The notes: generated by a model not told the origin, from the letters alone. A DNA stretch of 64,000 nt from Flavobacterium sp. TR2 (GCF_025252405.1 NZ_CP104307.1:4898001-4962000), one strand, 5' to 3'; positions 40,492-49,049 are shown, counted from the first letter of the stretch. Numbers and translations are program-made.

Positions 40492-41772
40492 ATGAACAAA
40501 ACGGCGCAAATCAAAAAAAATCATCAATTAATCAAACTCCGAAAATTAGTTATTGTTTCTATCTTAATTGGCTTTCTTTCTGCCTTTCTCGGAATTTCAC
40601 TCAAAAAAATAACTGAATATTACGAAGAAATCTTTTTTCACGAAGTATCAGTTCATCCCCTTTTTTACATCCTATTTCCTGCTTTCGGTTTATCGGTAAT
40701 TTATTTCTTAAGACATTATATTTTCAAGAAAAAAGAAAATAAAGGTATGAAAGAAGTTTTTGAAAGTACAGCCTCAAAAACCAAAAATCTTCCGTCCTAT
40801 AAAATTCCATCTCACTTCATAAACGGCTTATTAACTGTTATTTTTGGAGGTTCCACAGGAATTGAAGTCTCTACAGTTGTAGCCACAGCAACGATTGGCT
40901 CGGTTGCTCATGAGAAAGAAAATGTTTTCCGTCAATACAAAACCGAATTAATATGCGCGGGTGTTGCGGCGGGAGTAACGGCACTTTTCAGCAGTCCGAT
41001 TGCAGGAGTTCTATTTGCTTTTGAAGTAATTTCAAGAAAAGTAACGCGAGCATTTGTGATTTCAAATTTAATTGCCGTTTCCATCGCTTTTGGTTTGCTG
41101 ACCATTTTAAAAGAGGAACCGTTGTTTGCAGTTTCAATTACAACATGGAATTTAAAAGCGATTCCGTACTTCATTCTTTTAGGGATTTTGGCCGGAATGA
41201 ATTCAGTTTACTTAACACGCTGTGTTTTATTTTTCAAATCGCAATTTGGCAAAATCGACACCCATTATTACAAAATCATCATAGGATCTGCTGTTTTAAG
41301 CCTTTCCCTATTCTTTTTTCCACAATTATACGGAGAAGGTTACCATGCTATTAAAGGAATCTTCGGAAATGCGCATCAAACTCAACTGACCATAACTTTA
41401 GCATTGACTTTTATAGGCATTTTAATTCTAAAACCAGTTGTCACTTCAATCACATTGGCTTCTGGCGGCGACGGTGGTGTTTTTGCACCCAGCTTATTCA
41501 TCGGAGCATTTTTAGGTTTGCTGCTGGCTTCAATCTTAAACAGTTTTTTTCATGTAAATGTAATTCCGATTAACTTTATGATTATAGGAATGGCTGCCGT
41601 GTTGAGTGCAAGCATTCATGCCCCTTTTACGGCAATTTTCTTGGTTTGCGGTTTAACAAACGATTATACCTTATTCTTTCCAATTCTTGCAGTTTGTTTA
41701 ATTTCAAAATATACTGCAAAAACAATTTATCCATATACGGTTTACAGTTATTCTCCAAGCCTAATTAAATAA
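40492..41772 (+). CDS. CLC family chloride channel/antiporter
   Basis: Membrane protein of 426 aa with about ten hydrophobic segments. The CLC ion-path motifs are recognisable: GGSTGIEVSTVVATATIGS (about 121-139, in the place of GKEGP), FSSPIAGVLFAFEV (about 163-176) and GGDGGVFAPSLFIGAFLG (about 323-340, in the place of GxFxP). The first motif has E replaced in part (GIEVS), so the gating glutamate is possibly the E of that block. No cytoplasmic CBS domains follow, unlike in many CLC proteins. It has its own promoter and precedes an HPP gene by 101 nt. Confidence 0.9.
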   Translation: MNKTAQIKKNHQLIKLRKLVIVSILIGFLSAFLGISLKKITEYYEEIFFHEVSVHPLFYILFPAFGLSVIYFLRHYIFKKKENKGMKEVFESTASKTKNLPSYKIPSHFINGLLTVIFGGSTGIEVSTVVATATIGSVAHEKENVFRQYKTELICAGVAAGVTALFSSPIAGVLFAFEVISRKVTRAFVISNLIAVSIAFGLLTILKEEPLFAVSITTWNLKAIPYFILLGILAGMNSVYLTRCVLFFKSQFGKIDTHYYKIIIGSAVLSLSLFFFPQLYGEGYHAIKGIFGNAHQTQLTITLALTFIGILILKPVVTSITLASGGDGGVFAPSLFIGAFLGLLLASILNSFFHVNVIPINFMIIGMAAVLSASIHAPFTAIFLVCGLTNDYTLFFPILAVCLISKYTAKTIYPYTVYSYSPSLIK

Positions 41773-41873
41773 TCTCAAACTAACCCGCTACAGATTTACA
41801 AAGCAATTAAAGGCTAAAAATATACAGCAAAGTATATTAAAAAACATAACGAGCAAAATAATACCACAATACT

Positions 41874-42473
41874 ATGCCCACTGACAAAATAAAAAGAAGC
41901 TATCGCAAAACTCGCTACATTCTTTACAAAGAAACTTTAATTGATTATAAAGAACATTTTTGGTCCTTTTTAGGCTCTTTTGTCGGAATTGGAATTTTAG
42001 CTTATCTAGAAGCTTCACAATTTACAGGGAGCGATGTAGTTTATTTAATTGGCTCTTTTGGCGCTTCGAGTGTTTTGATTTACGGAATTATACAAAGTCC
42101 GTTTTCACAGCCACGAAATTTAATTGGAGGCCATCTTATCTCTGCATTTATTGGTGTCACTGTAAATAAATTAGTGCCAGACATTATCTGGATTACTGCT
42201 CCTCTTGCTGTTTCGCTTTCGATTATTTTCATGCAGATTACAAAAACATTGCATCCGCCAGGAGGTGCGACAGCCTTAATTGCGGTTACAGGTTCGCCCC
42301 AAATAAAAGCTTTAGGATATATGTATGTGATTTCTCCAGTTCTAATTGGCGTTTTAATCCTATTTATAACAGCCTTGTTTTTTAATAATATCACTTCAAG
42401 CAGAAGTTACCCGAGCCATAGCACTTATCACAAACATTATCATAAAATTAGAAAAAGGCTGGCAAGAAAGTAA
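41874..42473 (+). CDS. HPP family membrane protein
   Basis: Integral membrane protein of 199 aa with about four or five hydrophobic segments. The name-giving motif is in KTLHPPGGATALIAVTGSP (about 125-143). FWSFLGSFVGIGILAYL and SFGASSVLIYGIIQSPFSQPRN (in part, about 62-83) are further family marks. Some HPP proteins transport nitrite across membranes; the function here is open. The C-terminus is rich in His, Tyr and basic residues (YPSHSTYHKHYHKIRKRL). It is in the same direction as the CLC gene and may be read with it. Confidence 0.9.
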   Translation: MPTDKIKRSYRKTRYILYKETLIDYKEHFWSFLGSFVGIGILAYLEASQFTGSDVVYLIGSFGASSVLIYGIIQSPFSQPRNLIGGHLISAFIGVTVNKLVPDIIWITAPLAVSLSIIFMQITKTLHPPGGATALIAVTGSPQIKALGYMYVISPVLIGVLILFITALFFNNITSSRSYPSHSTYHKHYHKIRKRLARK

Positions 42474-42647
42474 AAGTTTTTAAGCCTCGTTTGTCACCCT
42501 AAACGATCCCGAAACTTCGGGAGAAGGACTTTCCTATTGGAAAAAGGCTTCGACTTCGCTCAGTCAGACAAACTAATTGAAAATCAATTTACTAAAAATC
42601 TTTTCAACAAATCGCAATTCGAGATTCGAATTTCGTTTTTTATATTT

Positions 42648-42655
42648 TACCTTTG
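42648..42655 (+). promoter_or_regulatory. -7 box before the pRiA4b-type gene
   Basis: TACCTTTG matches TAnnTTTG and ends 23 nt before the ATG at 42679. It also argues against the longer in-frame start at 42577. Confidence 0.65.
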
Positions 42656-42678
42656 ACCTCTCAATAAAAACAAAGATT

Positions 42679-43221
42679 ATGGTTTATAAATTTAGAGTTA
42701 TTCTAGACGCCGAAGAAGATATTTTTAGAGACATTGCAATTCTTGAGGAAGATACTCTTGAGGATTTGCACAATGCAATCTTCAACGCTTTTGGCTTTGA
42801 CGGATCAGAAGTGGCTTCATTTTATACTTGCGATGATACATGGAATCAAGAAGATGAAATTCCGCTTTTTGATACAGGAGATGTTCCTGGCGAAATGAGA
42901 ACCATGAACGATTATCCGTTATCTAGTATTTTAGACAAAGAAAATACAAAGATTATCTACGTTTATGATTTCATTAGTATGTGGACGTTCTTAGTAGAAT
43001 TGGCCGCTATCGAAGATGAAACCGTTGGAGCAACATACCCAGAAACTTTATTTTCTCACGGTGAAATGCCAGACGAAGCTCATGAAAAAAACTTTGAAGC
43101 TGATGATATGCACGACGATATCTACGGAGAATTTGAAGACGACCTAGACGAAGACGATCTTGATATGTTCGAAGGAGATGATAGCTTCGAAGATTATGGA
43201 TTTGAGGAAAATTGGAATTAG
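42679..43221 (+). CDS. Plasmid pRiA4b ORF-3-like / IS1096 TnpR-like domain protein
   Basis: Acidic soluble protein of 180 aa. The N-terminal domain VYKFRVILDAEEDIFRDIAI then EEDTLEDLHNAIFNAFGFD (about 2-43) is the start of the pRiA4b ORF-3 domain, also found as a passenger of IS1096. HLIYVYDF-type strand KIIYVYDFISMWTFLVEL (about 93-110) follows. The C-terminal 50 residues are very rich in Asp and Glu (for example DDLDEDDLDMFEGDD). The name does not mean that it is mobile here: no transposase or inverted ends are near. The function is unknown. Confidence 0.82.
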   Translation: MVYKFRVILDAEEDIFRDIAILEEDTLEDLHNAIFNAFGFDGSEVASFYTCDDTWNQEDEIPLFDTGDVPGEMRTMNDYPLSSILDKENTKIIYVYDFISMWTFLVELAAIEDETVGATYPETLFSHGEMPDEAHEKNFEADDMHDDIYGEFEDDLDEDDLDMFEGDDSFEDYGFEENWN

Positions 43222-43227
43222 TTCTTA

Positions 43228-43263
43228 AGGTTCAAAGAGGCATAGGTACAAAGGTTCAGAGGT
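43228..43263. repeat. tttgaacct family, left arm before the four-helix-bundle gene
   Basis: The arm reads AGGTTCAAAGAGGCATAGGT then ACAAAGGTTCAGAGGT. Compared as reverse complement with the arm at 43696-43731, 26 of 35 positions match. The pair thus brackets the gene at 43337-43696. Confidence 0.75.
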
Positions 43264-43336
43264 CTTTTTTAAAATCTTGCGATTTTAAAATGTAATATTT
43301 TTCTTTATTTTTATGTTTTAATTCTTAAAATATAAA

Positions 43337-43696
43337 ATGAAAACTTTTCGCGACCTTTTAATCTGGCAAAAATCTATGAATCTGGTAACTAAAATTTACC
43401 AATTAACAAATTCATTTCCAAAAGAAGAAATTTATGGACTATCTTCACAAATCAGAAGATATTCAATATCAATACCTAGCAATATTGCGGAAGGATATGG
43501 TAGAGATGGAAATAGTGATTATTTGAGATTTTTAAATATTTCCATTTCATCTCTATTCGAAATGCAGACTCAGCTAGAAATTTCATTCAATCTAAAATAT
43601 ATAACCGAGTACCAATTCAGTAAAATAAATGGAGAAAGCAGAGAATTAGAACAAATGTTAAGTTCTTTTATTCGAAGAATAAAAGACAGAAAATAA
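43337..43696 (+). CDS. Four-helix bundle protein (23S rRNA intervening-sequence type)
   Basis: Helical protein of 119 aa. The family start is seen in FRDLLIWQKSMNLVTKIY (about 4-21), followed by FPKEEIYGLSSQIRRYSISIPSNIAEGYGR (in pieces, about 28-57), where SQIRR-x-x-x-S-I-x-x-NIAEG is diagnostic. The founding members are encoded within insertions in Leptospira 23S rRNA genes; the free-standing forms have no settled function. Here the gene is bounded by two opposed arms of the tttgaacct repeat, with the stop codon at 43694-43696 touching the right arm. This suggests that it is cargo of that palindrome. Confidence 0.9.
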   Translation: MKTFRDLLIWQKSMNLVTKIYQLTNSFPKEEIYGLSSQIRRYSISIPSNIAEGYGRDGNSDYLRFLNISISSLFEMQTQLEISFNLKYITEYQFSKINGESRELEQMLSSFIRRIKDRK

Positions 43697-43731
43697 CCTT
43701 TGTCCCTTTGAACCTCTGCACCTCTAAACCT
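43696..43731. repeat. tttgaacct family, right arm after the four-helix-bundle gene
   Basis: The arm reads AACCTTTGTCCCTTTGAACC then TCTGCACCTCTAAACC. It starts at the four-helix-bundle stop codon and ends 8 nt before the ATG of the nucleoid-associated protein gene. Confidence 0.75.
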
Positions 43732-43739
43732 AAAAATAA

Positions 43740-44798
43740 ATGATAAATTTATTCAACACCCACATCGAGACGCTGTCAATACACCGCGTAGGGAACAAAA
43801 GCAGAAACGAAGCGATTTTTTTATCAGAGCAGCCATTTAATTTAAATGATGAAATTGTTCCTTTGATTAAAGAGTTCTTTTTCAAGCCTTTTAGAGAAAA
43901 AGAAGAAAACTATTATCAGTTTGCACACGAAGTGGACTTGGACTACAACGATATGTTTAAATATGCAACTGAGATTTTTGCTAATCCATCAAATGTGCAT
44001 GAAGTTTCTAAAAACATTACAAAACATTTGTTTGAGCAGTCAAATCATCCGCACATTAAAAATGGAGAGGTTTATGTAACGTATTTGACAAACTTAAGCA
44101 TCGATAATAACGTAGTTGATGCAATCGGAATCTTTAAAAGTGAGCTTCAAGCAGACTTTTTACAGTTTGAAGAAAACGGAAGCAATCTTGAAATGATTTT
44201 ACAGCAAGGCATCAACTTGAGTAAATTAGATAAAGGATGTTTGATTTTCAATTATAAAAAAGAAGAAGGTTATAAAATCCTGACCGTAGATAGCAACCGT
44301 TACGACGCGCGCTACTGGTTAGAGCACTTTTTGTCTGTTGACGCTTTTGAAGATGAAAACTTCATCACTAAAAAATATTTAAAATTCTGTCAAAACTTCG
44401 CAAAAGACGTGGTTTTGCCAGCAGAAGACAAGAAAGAGGAAGTAATGTTTATGAACCGATCTGTGAATTATTTCGCTAAAAATGATCAGTTTGAAGAGCA
44501 GAATTTCTTGAATGAAGTACTAGACAATCCTGATTTGATCCCTGAATTTAAAAACTATAAAGTTGATAAAGGAGAAAAATACAGCATCGAAGATGTAACC
44601 TCATTCCCTATTGCCAACGCAGCAGTTTCTGACGCCAGAAAATCGATTAAAAACGTAATTAATCTGGATACTCACATCCAGATTAAAATGGATTTCATTA
44701 ATCCTGAAAGTGCAGAAAAATTCGTTGAAAAAGGCTGGGATGAAGAAAAACAAATGTATTACTACTTAGTTTACTTCAACAAAGAAGAAAAAAACTAA
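43740..44798 (+). CDS. Nucleoid-associated protein (NdpA/YejK family)
   Basis: Protein of 352 aa matching the 37-kDa nucleoid-associated protein family, whose E. coli member YejK is found on the chromosome. Family features are the start VHRVGN-like SIHRVGNKSRNEAIFLSEQ, a middle block NVHEVSKNITKHLFEQSNHP (about 87-106), GEVYVTYLTNLSIDNNVVDAIGIFK (in pieces) and DSNRYDARYWLEHFL (about 184-198). The biochemical role is not clear; binding to topoisomerase or cell-cycle proteins has been proposed for relatives. The start follows the repeat arm by 8 nt, and no -7 box is evident after the cargo gene. Confidence 0.88.
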   Translation: MINLFNTHIETLSIHRVGNKSRNEAIFLSEQPFNLNDEIVPLIKEFFFKPFREKEENYYQFAHEVDLDYNDMFKYATEIFANPSNVHEVSKNITKHLFEQSNHPHIKNGEVYVTYLTNLSIDNNVVDAIGIFKSELQADFLQFEENGSNLEMILQQGINLSKLDKGCLIFNYKKEEGYKILTVDSNRYDARYWLEHFLSVDAFEDENFITKKYLKFCQNFAKDVVLPAEDKKEEVMFMNRSVNYFAKNDQFEEQNFLNEVLDNPDLIPEFKNYKVDKGEKYSIEDVTSFPIANAAVSDARKSIKNVINLDTHIQIKMDFINPESAEKFVEKGWDEEKQMYYYLVYFNKEEKN

Positions 44799-44833
44799 GA
44801 AGTTTTCATTTTCTATTACTTACTTATTAATAC

Positions 44834-44870
44834 AAAAAACGGCAGCTACATTTGTAACTGCCGTTTTTTA
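44834..44870. terminator. Bidirectional terminator between the nucleoid protein and tetR genes
   Basis: AAAAAACGGCAG (from 44834) pairs with CTGCCGTTTTTT (to 44869), and the inner bases continue with one mismatch. A- and T-runs on both sides let it work in both directions. Confidence 0.88.
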
Positions 44871-44885
44871 TTAGAAACAAATTTT

Positions 44886-45467
44886 CTAAAACAAAGCAAA
44901 AATCGATTTCAAAATATCGTCGTAAACTTGCTTGTCTTTCTCTCCTGTTCGTGCTAGAACCCGTATTCCTGAATAGTTATTGAAGATAAAACGCGCTAAG
45001 GACCTAGCCTCTTGTTTATCTGAAATTTGGCCTGACGCCTGCCCTTTTTTTACAGCATTATAAAAAATCTCTTCTACCACTTTCTGGTTATCATGAACAA
45101 TTTTTGCAATTTCAGGATCGTGCATCGCCAATTCTACCGCCGAATTTACCATAAAACAGCCCTTTGTTATGCGGTCTTGAAGACTTTCTATAACAGCTTG
45201 CTTAAAAATATCAGTTAAGGCTGTTTTGATGTTTTCAGCATTTTCAAAAAGCGTTTTAAGACCATCTAAATTTTGTTTTTGGTAGCGCTTTAATGATTTT
45301 ACAAATAGTTTTTGCTTATCGCCAAAAGTATCGTACAGACTTGAACGGCTCAATCCTAAATGATTTACCAAATCTTGAGCAGAAGTGCCATTATAGCCTT
45401 TGTGCCAAAAAATTTCTATTGCCTTATCCAAAGCCTGTTCTTCATTAAACTCTTTCGTTCTAGCCAT
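44886..45467 (-). CDS. TetR/AcrR family transcriptional regulator
   Basis: Repressor of 193 aa. The N-terminal helix-turn-helix is seen in ALDKAIEIFWHKGYNGTSAQ and DLVNHLGLSRSSLYDTFGDKQ (about 12-52), in the LmrA/YxaF-like form with SSLYDTFGDK. The C-terminal ligand domain contains VNSAVELAMHDPEIAKIV. The ATG at 45467 is used rather than an in-frame TTG three codons earlier. An operator-like palindrome lies directly before its promoter, and the same motif precedes the SDR gene upstream. This argues for control of both. Confidence 0.92.
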   Translation of the reverse strand: MARTKEFNEEQALDKAIEIFWHKGYNGTSAQDLVNHLGLSRSSLYDTFGDKQKLFVKSLKRYQKQNLDGLKTLFENAENIKTALTDIFKQAVIESLQDRITKGCFMVNSAVELAMHDPEIAKIVHDNQKVVEEIFYNAVKKGQASGQISDKQEARSLARFIFNNYSGIRVLARTGEKDKQVYDDILKSIFALF

Positions 45468-45489
45468 AACATTCAAATTAAATTCAATG

Positions 45490-45520
45490 CAAAGATATGA
45501 AAATACGGAACAATCGTTCC
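45490..45520 (-). promoter_or_regulatory. tetR promoter and operator
   Basis: The -7 box TATCTTTG (minus strand, 45497-45490) lies 22 nt before the ATG at 45467. Nine nt upstream of it lies the palindrome GGAACAATCGTTCC (45507-45520). The same arrangement is found before the SDR gene at 46334-46370. Confidence 0.75.
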
Positions 45521-45537
45521 TTAATTAGTCAAAAAAA

Positions 45538-46290
45538 TTATAACACAGTGTTTACAATAAGACCACCGTCAACAACAATCTCTGATCCTGTAATGAATGA
45601 AGCATCGTCTGAGGCTAAGAAACTAACTGTTTTTGCTACTTCAGCAGCTTGCCCAAAACGTTTCAATAAAATTTTCTCACCCAAAGCAGATCCTAAACCT
45701 TCTACTGCTTCTTTTTCTAAACCAACTTTTCCATACAATGGTGTTTCAATTGGGCCAGGAGAAACTGCATTTACTCTAATTTTTCTAGATGCCAGTTCTA
45801 CAGAAAAAACTTTATTTAGCGATAAAACAGCAGCTTTACTTGCAGCATAAACACTTGAATTTGGCATTCCTACATGAGCATTTACAGAAGTATTAAAAAT
45901 TATAGACCCGCCATCATTCAAAATTGGAAGCACTTTTTGAACTGTAAAATAAACTCCTTTCACATTCACATTCATGATGGTATCGTAATGATCTTCTGAA
46001 GCAGAATCTAAAGGAGCAAAAGCCGCTATTCCAGCATTCAAAAACAGAATGTCAACTTTTCCAAATTTTGCTTTTACTTCTTCAACCAAATTGTCGATTG
46101 ATTTTAAATCGGATTGATCGGCCACAATTCCTGTAACGTTTAATTCAGTTTCTGCTTTCGCTAAAGCTGCTTTGTTTCTTCCTGTTACAATTACTTTTGC
46201 ACCTTTTGCTGCTAAATCTGCTGCAGCTGCGTATCCAATTCCGCTATTGCCTCCTGTCACGATTGCTACTTTGTTTTCTAAATTTTTCAT
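45538..46290 (-). CDS. SDR family NAD(P)-dependent oxidoreductase
   Basis: Classical short-chain dehydrogenase of 250 aa. The cofactor-binding TGGNSGIGYAAA (about 12-23) is present. LFLNAGIAAF (about 81-90) is the NAG motif, and the catalytic Ser, Tyr and Lys are in NTSVNAHVGMPNSSVYAASKAA (in part, about 133-154: S, Y and K in SVYAASK). VNAVSPGPIETPL follows, and the end is SFITGSEIVVDGG. Such enzymes reduce or oxidise alcohols and ketones. It is upstream of tetR on the same strand and has a matching operator, so it is probably repressed by that TetR until its substrate is present. Confidence 0.93.
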   Translation of the reverse strand: MKNLENKVAIVTGGNSGIGYAAAADLAAKGAKVIVTGRNKAALAKAETELNVTGIVADQSDLKSIDNLVEEVKAKFGKVDILFLNAGIAAFAPLDSASEDHYDTIMNVNVKGVYFTVQKVLPILNDGGSIIFNTSVNAHVGMPNSSVYAASKAAVLSLNKVFSVELASRKIRVNAVSPGPIETPLYGKVGLEKEAVEGLGSALGEKILLKRFGQAAEVAKTVSFLASDDASFITGSEIVVDGGLIVNTVL

Positions 46291-46333
46291 TTTTATTATT
46301 ATTTAAGTTATTGATTATTCAATTATTACAGTA

Positions 46334-46370
46334 CAAAGATATAATAACGGAATGATTGTTCCGTTATTAT
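46334..46370 (-). promoter_or_regulatory. SDR gene promoter and operator
   Basis: The -7 box TATCTTTG (minus strand, 46341-46334) lies 43 nt before the ATG at 46290. Overlapping its upstream edge is a perfect palindrome: arms ATAATAACGGAA (46341-46352) and TTCCGTTATTAT (46359-46370) around TGATTG. Its core GGAATGATTGTTCC matches the operator core before tetR. Confidence 0.8.
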
Positions 46371-46491
46371 TGATGTTAATTTCTTGTTAAAACAATAATT
46401 ACCCTTCGCAATGTCTTTATTTCAAAGGCAATCAGCTATTTAACTATAAGCGAAAGAAATTATAAAATGTCGGACATTCTTAATTTATGCT

Positions 46492-46499
46492 TAATTTTG
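46492..46499 (+). promoter_or_regulatory. -7 box before the GAF protein gene
   Basis: TAATTTTG matches TAnnTTTG and ends 18 nt before the ATG at 46518. Confidence 0.6.
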
Positions 46500-46517
46500 C
46501 ATTAAAAAATAACTCAG

Positions 46518-48887
46518 ATGGATATTCAATTTTTTAAAGAAAGTCCTTTTACCACTATAATTTCATTTCATAAGCTTATTGAATCTTTTGAAGAAATTGC
46601 TTTGTCAGACGTTGATTACAGATCAGATTACGCCAAAGCGATTTTAAAACAAATCGAATTAATTCCAGAACTTAGGACTGGTATTCAGGATTATTCGGTT
46701 ATAAAAGACAACGAAGCCTTAATCAAAAATATTTTAGCCGATTTATTCCCAACTGCATTGACGCACAACGAAATAAAAGCGGTAACCATTCCATTTCAAA
46801 ATATCTCCTTTAATTATACAGAGCGTTTCAAGAAAATCTTAAAAAATGCAGGAGATGAGTTTTATATGGAGATTCGTGATTTTAGCGAGCATCAATTCTA
46901 TATCAATAACTGCTGTTTAATTTTGAGCAGTTATTACAAGCAGCACATCGATTTCAATCAGCCTTTTTTCTACGATATTCCGGATGAAAATGGCATCGAA
47001 AAACATTATCGAATTTTGTATAATGCCGATTTCATGGAAATTACTCCTACTGAAAATGCTGTTCATTTAACTCAGGAAGATATCGATCAATTAATCGATA
47101 ATTACAGTGATATTAATTTATGGAAATCTAAATTCCCGAAAGGAAGCTGGGTTCTGAGAGGTTTCGGAATTGTTTCTTTATTTGATGCCACTACTGAAAG
47201 CGCAATTTCAATTTTGAAAAGCAATCTTTTGAAGCCTGGCCCAAAAACAGTTACAACTGATGAAGAAGTCTCTAACATTTTTCAGTCTATTTTTAATCTT
47301 CCGAATTTAAAAGTCGGGTTTATCATTTATAATCCTGAGGAAGAGAAATTTATCAGACCTGCGAAGTACGAAAATCAGATGAAAAGCTTTTTACTTTCTG
47401 CGGACCAGGAAGTGGATTGCAAAAATGCTTTTTTTGGATGTTCTTTCGAAAATTTATTAGACAACAGAGAACCTTTTGTTATTTCAAATGTCAGCAAATT
47501 TACTGAAGAGTCGACAAACAAGAGACTTGGCGAACATTTACTGTCGCAGAATATTCAAAGCTGCATTTTTGCTCCAGTTATTAAAAGCGGGCATTTGTTG
47601 GGTGTTGTTGAATTGGTTTCAGAAAATCCAAGAGATTTAAACAGCGTAAATGCAACAAAACTAGATTTGGTTCTGCCATATTTGACGGATACTATCGATC
47701 GCTACAATACAGATATGCAGCATCAGATCGAGGCAATTATCCAACGAGAATACACAACGATTCACCCGAGTGTGTATTGGAAATTTAAAAGGGAATCGCA
47801 GAATTACTTTCAAAATATGAATCATACTAAAGACTATATTTTTAAAGAAATTGTTTTTAAGAATGTATATCCGCTGTATGGTCAGATTGACATCAAAAGT
47901 TCATCAGAGCATCGAAACGAAACGGTAAAAATTGATTTAAAAAACCAGCTTTCGGCTCTTTTGGAGATTTTCGAAAACGAGGAGGCAAACTCTAATCTGG
48001 TGCTTCTGGAACAACGAAAATTTGAACTGGAATCGCTACGAAACGAGCTTGATTTCCCTTTAAAAGCCGATACAGAACAGCATATTCAGCGTTATATTGA
48101 AGAAGAAATTCATCCAATACTTAAAAATACGAAAAGCAATTCTACAACTGAAAAGCTAGAAAAAGTATATTTTGATAATCTGGACGAAAAAACAGGAATG
48201 TTTTATCAGGAAAGAAAGAAGTTTGACAATGCTATGTCGATTATCAATAAAAGACTGGCAACCGTTTTAGACAGGAAACAAGTTGAAGCCCAGCAGATTT
48301 ATCCGCATTACTACGAACGTTTTAAAACGGATGGTGTTGAGCACAATTTATACATTGGAGCTTCGATATCGCCAACAAAACCTTTCGACATTATGTATCT
48401 GCATAACCTTCGTCTATGGCAATTGCAGACGTTGTGCGAAATGGAACTCGAGCATCATGAACTTAAAGCATCTCTGCCATACGAATTGGATGTTACCTCA
48501 TTAATTCTAGTTTTCAGTTCTGCGCTTTCTATACGTTTCAGAATGGACGAAAAACGTTTTGATGTGGATGGAACTTACAACGCGAGATATGAAGTGGTTA
48601 AAAAACGAATTGACAAATCGCATATTAAAGGAACAACTGAAAGAATTACTGAAAAAGAAAAAATTACAATTGTATATTCTCAAAACAGCGAGGAAGCAGA
48701 ATATTTAAAATACATTAAATATCTGCAGCACAAGAAAATTCTGGAACCTTCTATTGAACAATTTGAAGTTGAAGATCTTCAGGGAGTTTCTGGTTTAAGA
48801 GCCATACGAGTAAAAGTAATCAACAATAATTCTAACCCAGGAGTCAAAAAAATAACCTATCAGGATTTACTTGATGAGCTCAACTAA
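46518..48887 (+). CDS. Large GAF domain-containing protein
   Basis: Cytoplasmic protein of 789 aa without membrane segments or signal peptide. A GAF-like domain lies at about 255-395, marked by VGFIIYNPEEEKFIRPAKYENQ (in part), FVISNVSKF and QSCIFAPVIKSGHLLGVVELVSENPRDLNSV (in pieces). The N-terminal 230 residues and C-terminal 390 residues match no domain that I recognise; the C-terminal part is rich in Glu and Lys helices (for example LEIFENEEANSNLVLLEQRK). No kinase, cyclase or phosphodiesterase motif is seen. It may be a sensor scaffold. It stands alone and ends in a terminator. Confidence 0.75.
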   Translation: MDIQFFKESPFTTIISFHKLIESFEEIALSDVDYRSDYAKAILKQIELIPELRTGIQDYSVIKDNEALIKNILADLFPTALTHNEIKAVTIPFQNISFNYTERFKKILKNAGDEFYMEIRDFSEHQFYINNCCLILSSYYKQHIDFNQPFFYDIPDENGIEKHYRILYNADFMEITPTENAVHLTQEDIDQLIDNYSDINLWKSKFPKGSWVLRGFGIVSLFDATTESAISILKSNLLKPGPKTVTTDEEVSNIFQSIFNLPNLKVGFIIYNPEEEKFIRPAKYENQMKSFLLSADQEVDCKNAFFGCSFENLLDNREPFVISNVSKFTEESTNKRLGEHLLSQNIQSCIFAPVIKSGHLLGVVELVSENPRDLNSVNATKLDLVLPYLTDTIDRYNTDMQHQIEAIIQREYTTIHPSVYWKFKRESQNYFQNMNHTKDYIFKEIVFKNVYPLYGQIDIKSSSEHRNETVKIDLKNQLSALLEIFENEEANSNLVLLEQRKFELESLRNELDFPLKADTEQHIQRYIEEEIHPILKNTKSNSTTEKLEKVYFDNLDEKTGMFYQERKKFDNAMSIINKRLATVLDRKQVEAQQIYPHYYERFKTDGVEHNLYIGASISPTKPFDIMYLHNLRLWQLQTLCEMELEHHELKASLPYELDVTSLILVFSSALSIRFRMDEKRFDVDGTYNARYEVVKKRIDKSHIKGTTERITEKEKITIVYSQNSEEAEYLKYIKYLQHKKILEPSIEQFEVEDLQGVSGLRAIRVKVINNNSNPGVKKITYQDLLDELN

Positions 48888-48904
48888 TAGTTGAGCTTTT
48901 TTTA
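48877..48904 (+). terminator. Terminator overlapping the end of the GAF protein gene
   Basis: AGCTCAAC (48877-48884) pairs with GTTGAGCT (48890-48897) around TAATA and is followed by a T-run. The stem includes the last codons, and the TAA stop is in the loop. Confidence 0.85.
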
Positions 48905-48905
48905 T

Positions 48906-49049
48906 TTTTTAAACACATAGAAACATAGATTTTGAAACTTAAAAAAGGCGTTTCACTTGCATCAATTCACATAGCTATGTGTGAGAAACTAGTTTCTTTC
49001 TTTATTCTTTTTTTACAAAATAAAATCTATGTTTCTATGTGTTTAAAAA
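48906..49049. repeat. 144-bp MITE-like element with perfect 28-bp inverted ends
   Basis: The left end (48906-48933) consists of TTTTT then AAACACATAGAAACATAG and ATTTT. The right end (49022-49049) is its exact reverse complement, a perfect 28-bp match. The 88-nt interior holds a nested palindrome around CACATAGCTATGTG (about 48971-48984), which repeats the ACACATAG word of the ends, and GAAACTAGTTTC (about 48987). No open reading frame is inside. No clear target-site duplication was recognised. Confidence 0.88.

Noticed and set aside
42679..43221. Insertion sequence suggested by the IS1096/pRiA4b-type protein
   Set aside because: No transposase gene, inverted ends or target duplication is near; such proteins are commonly chromosomal.
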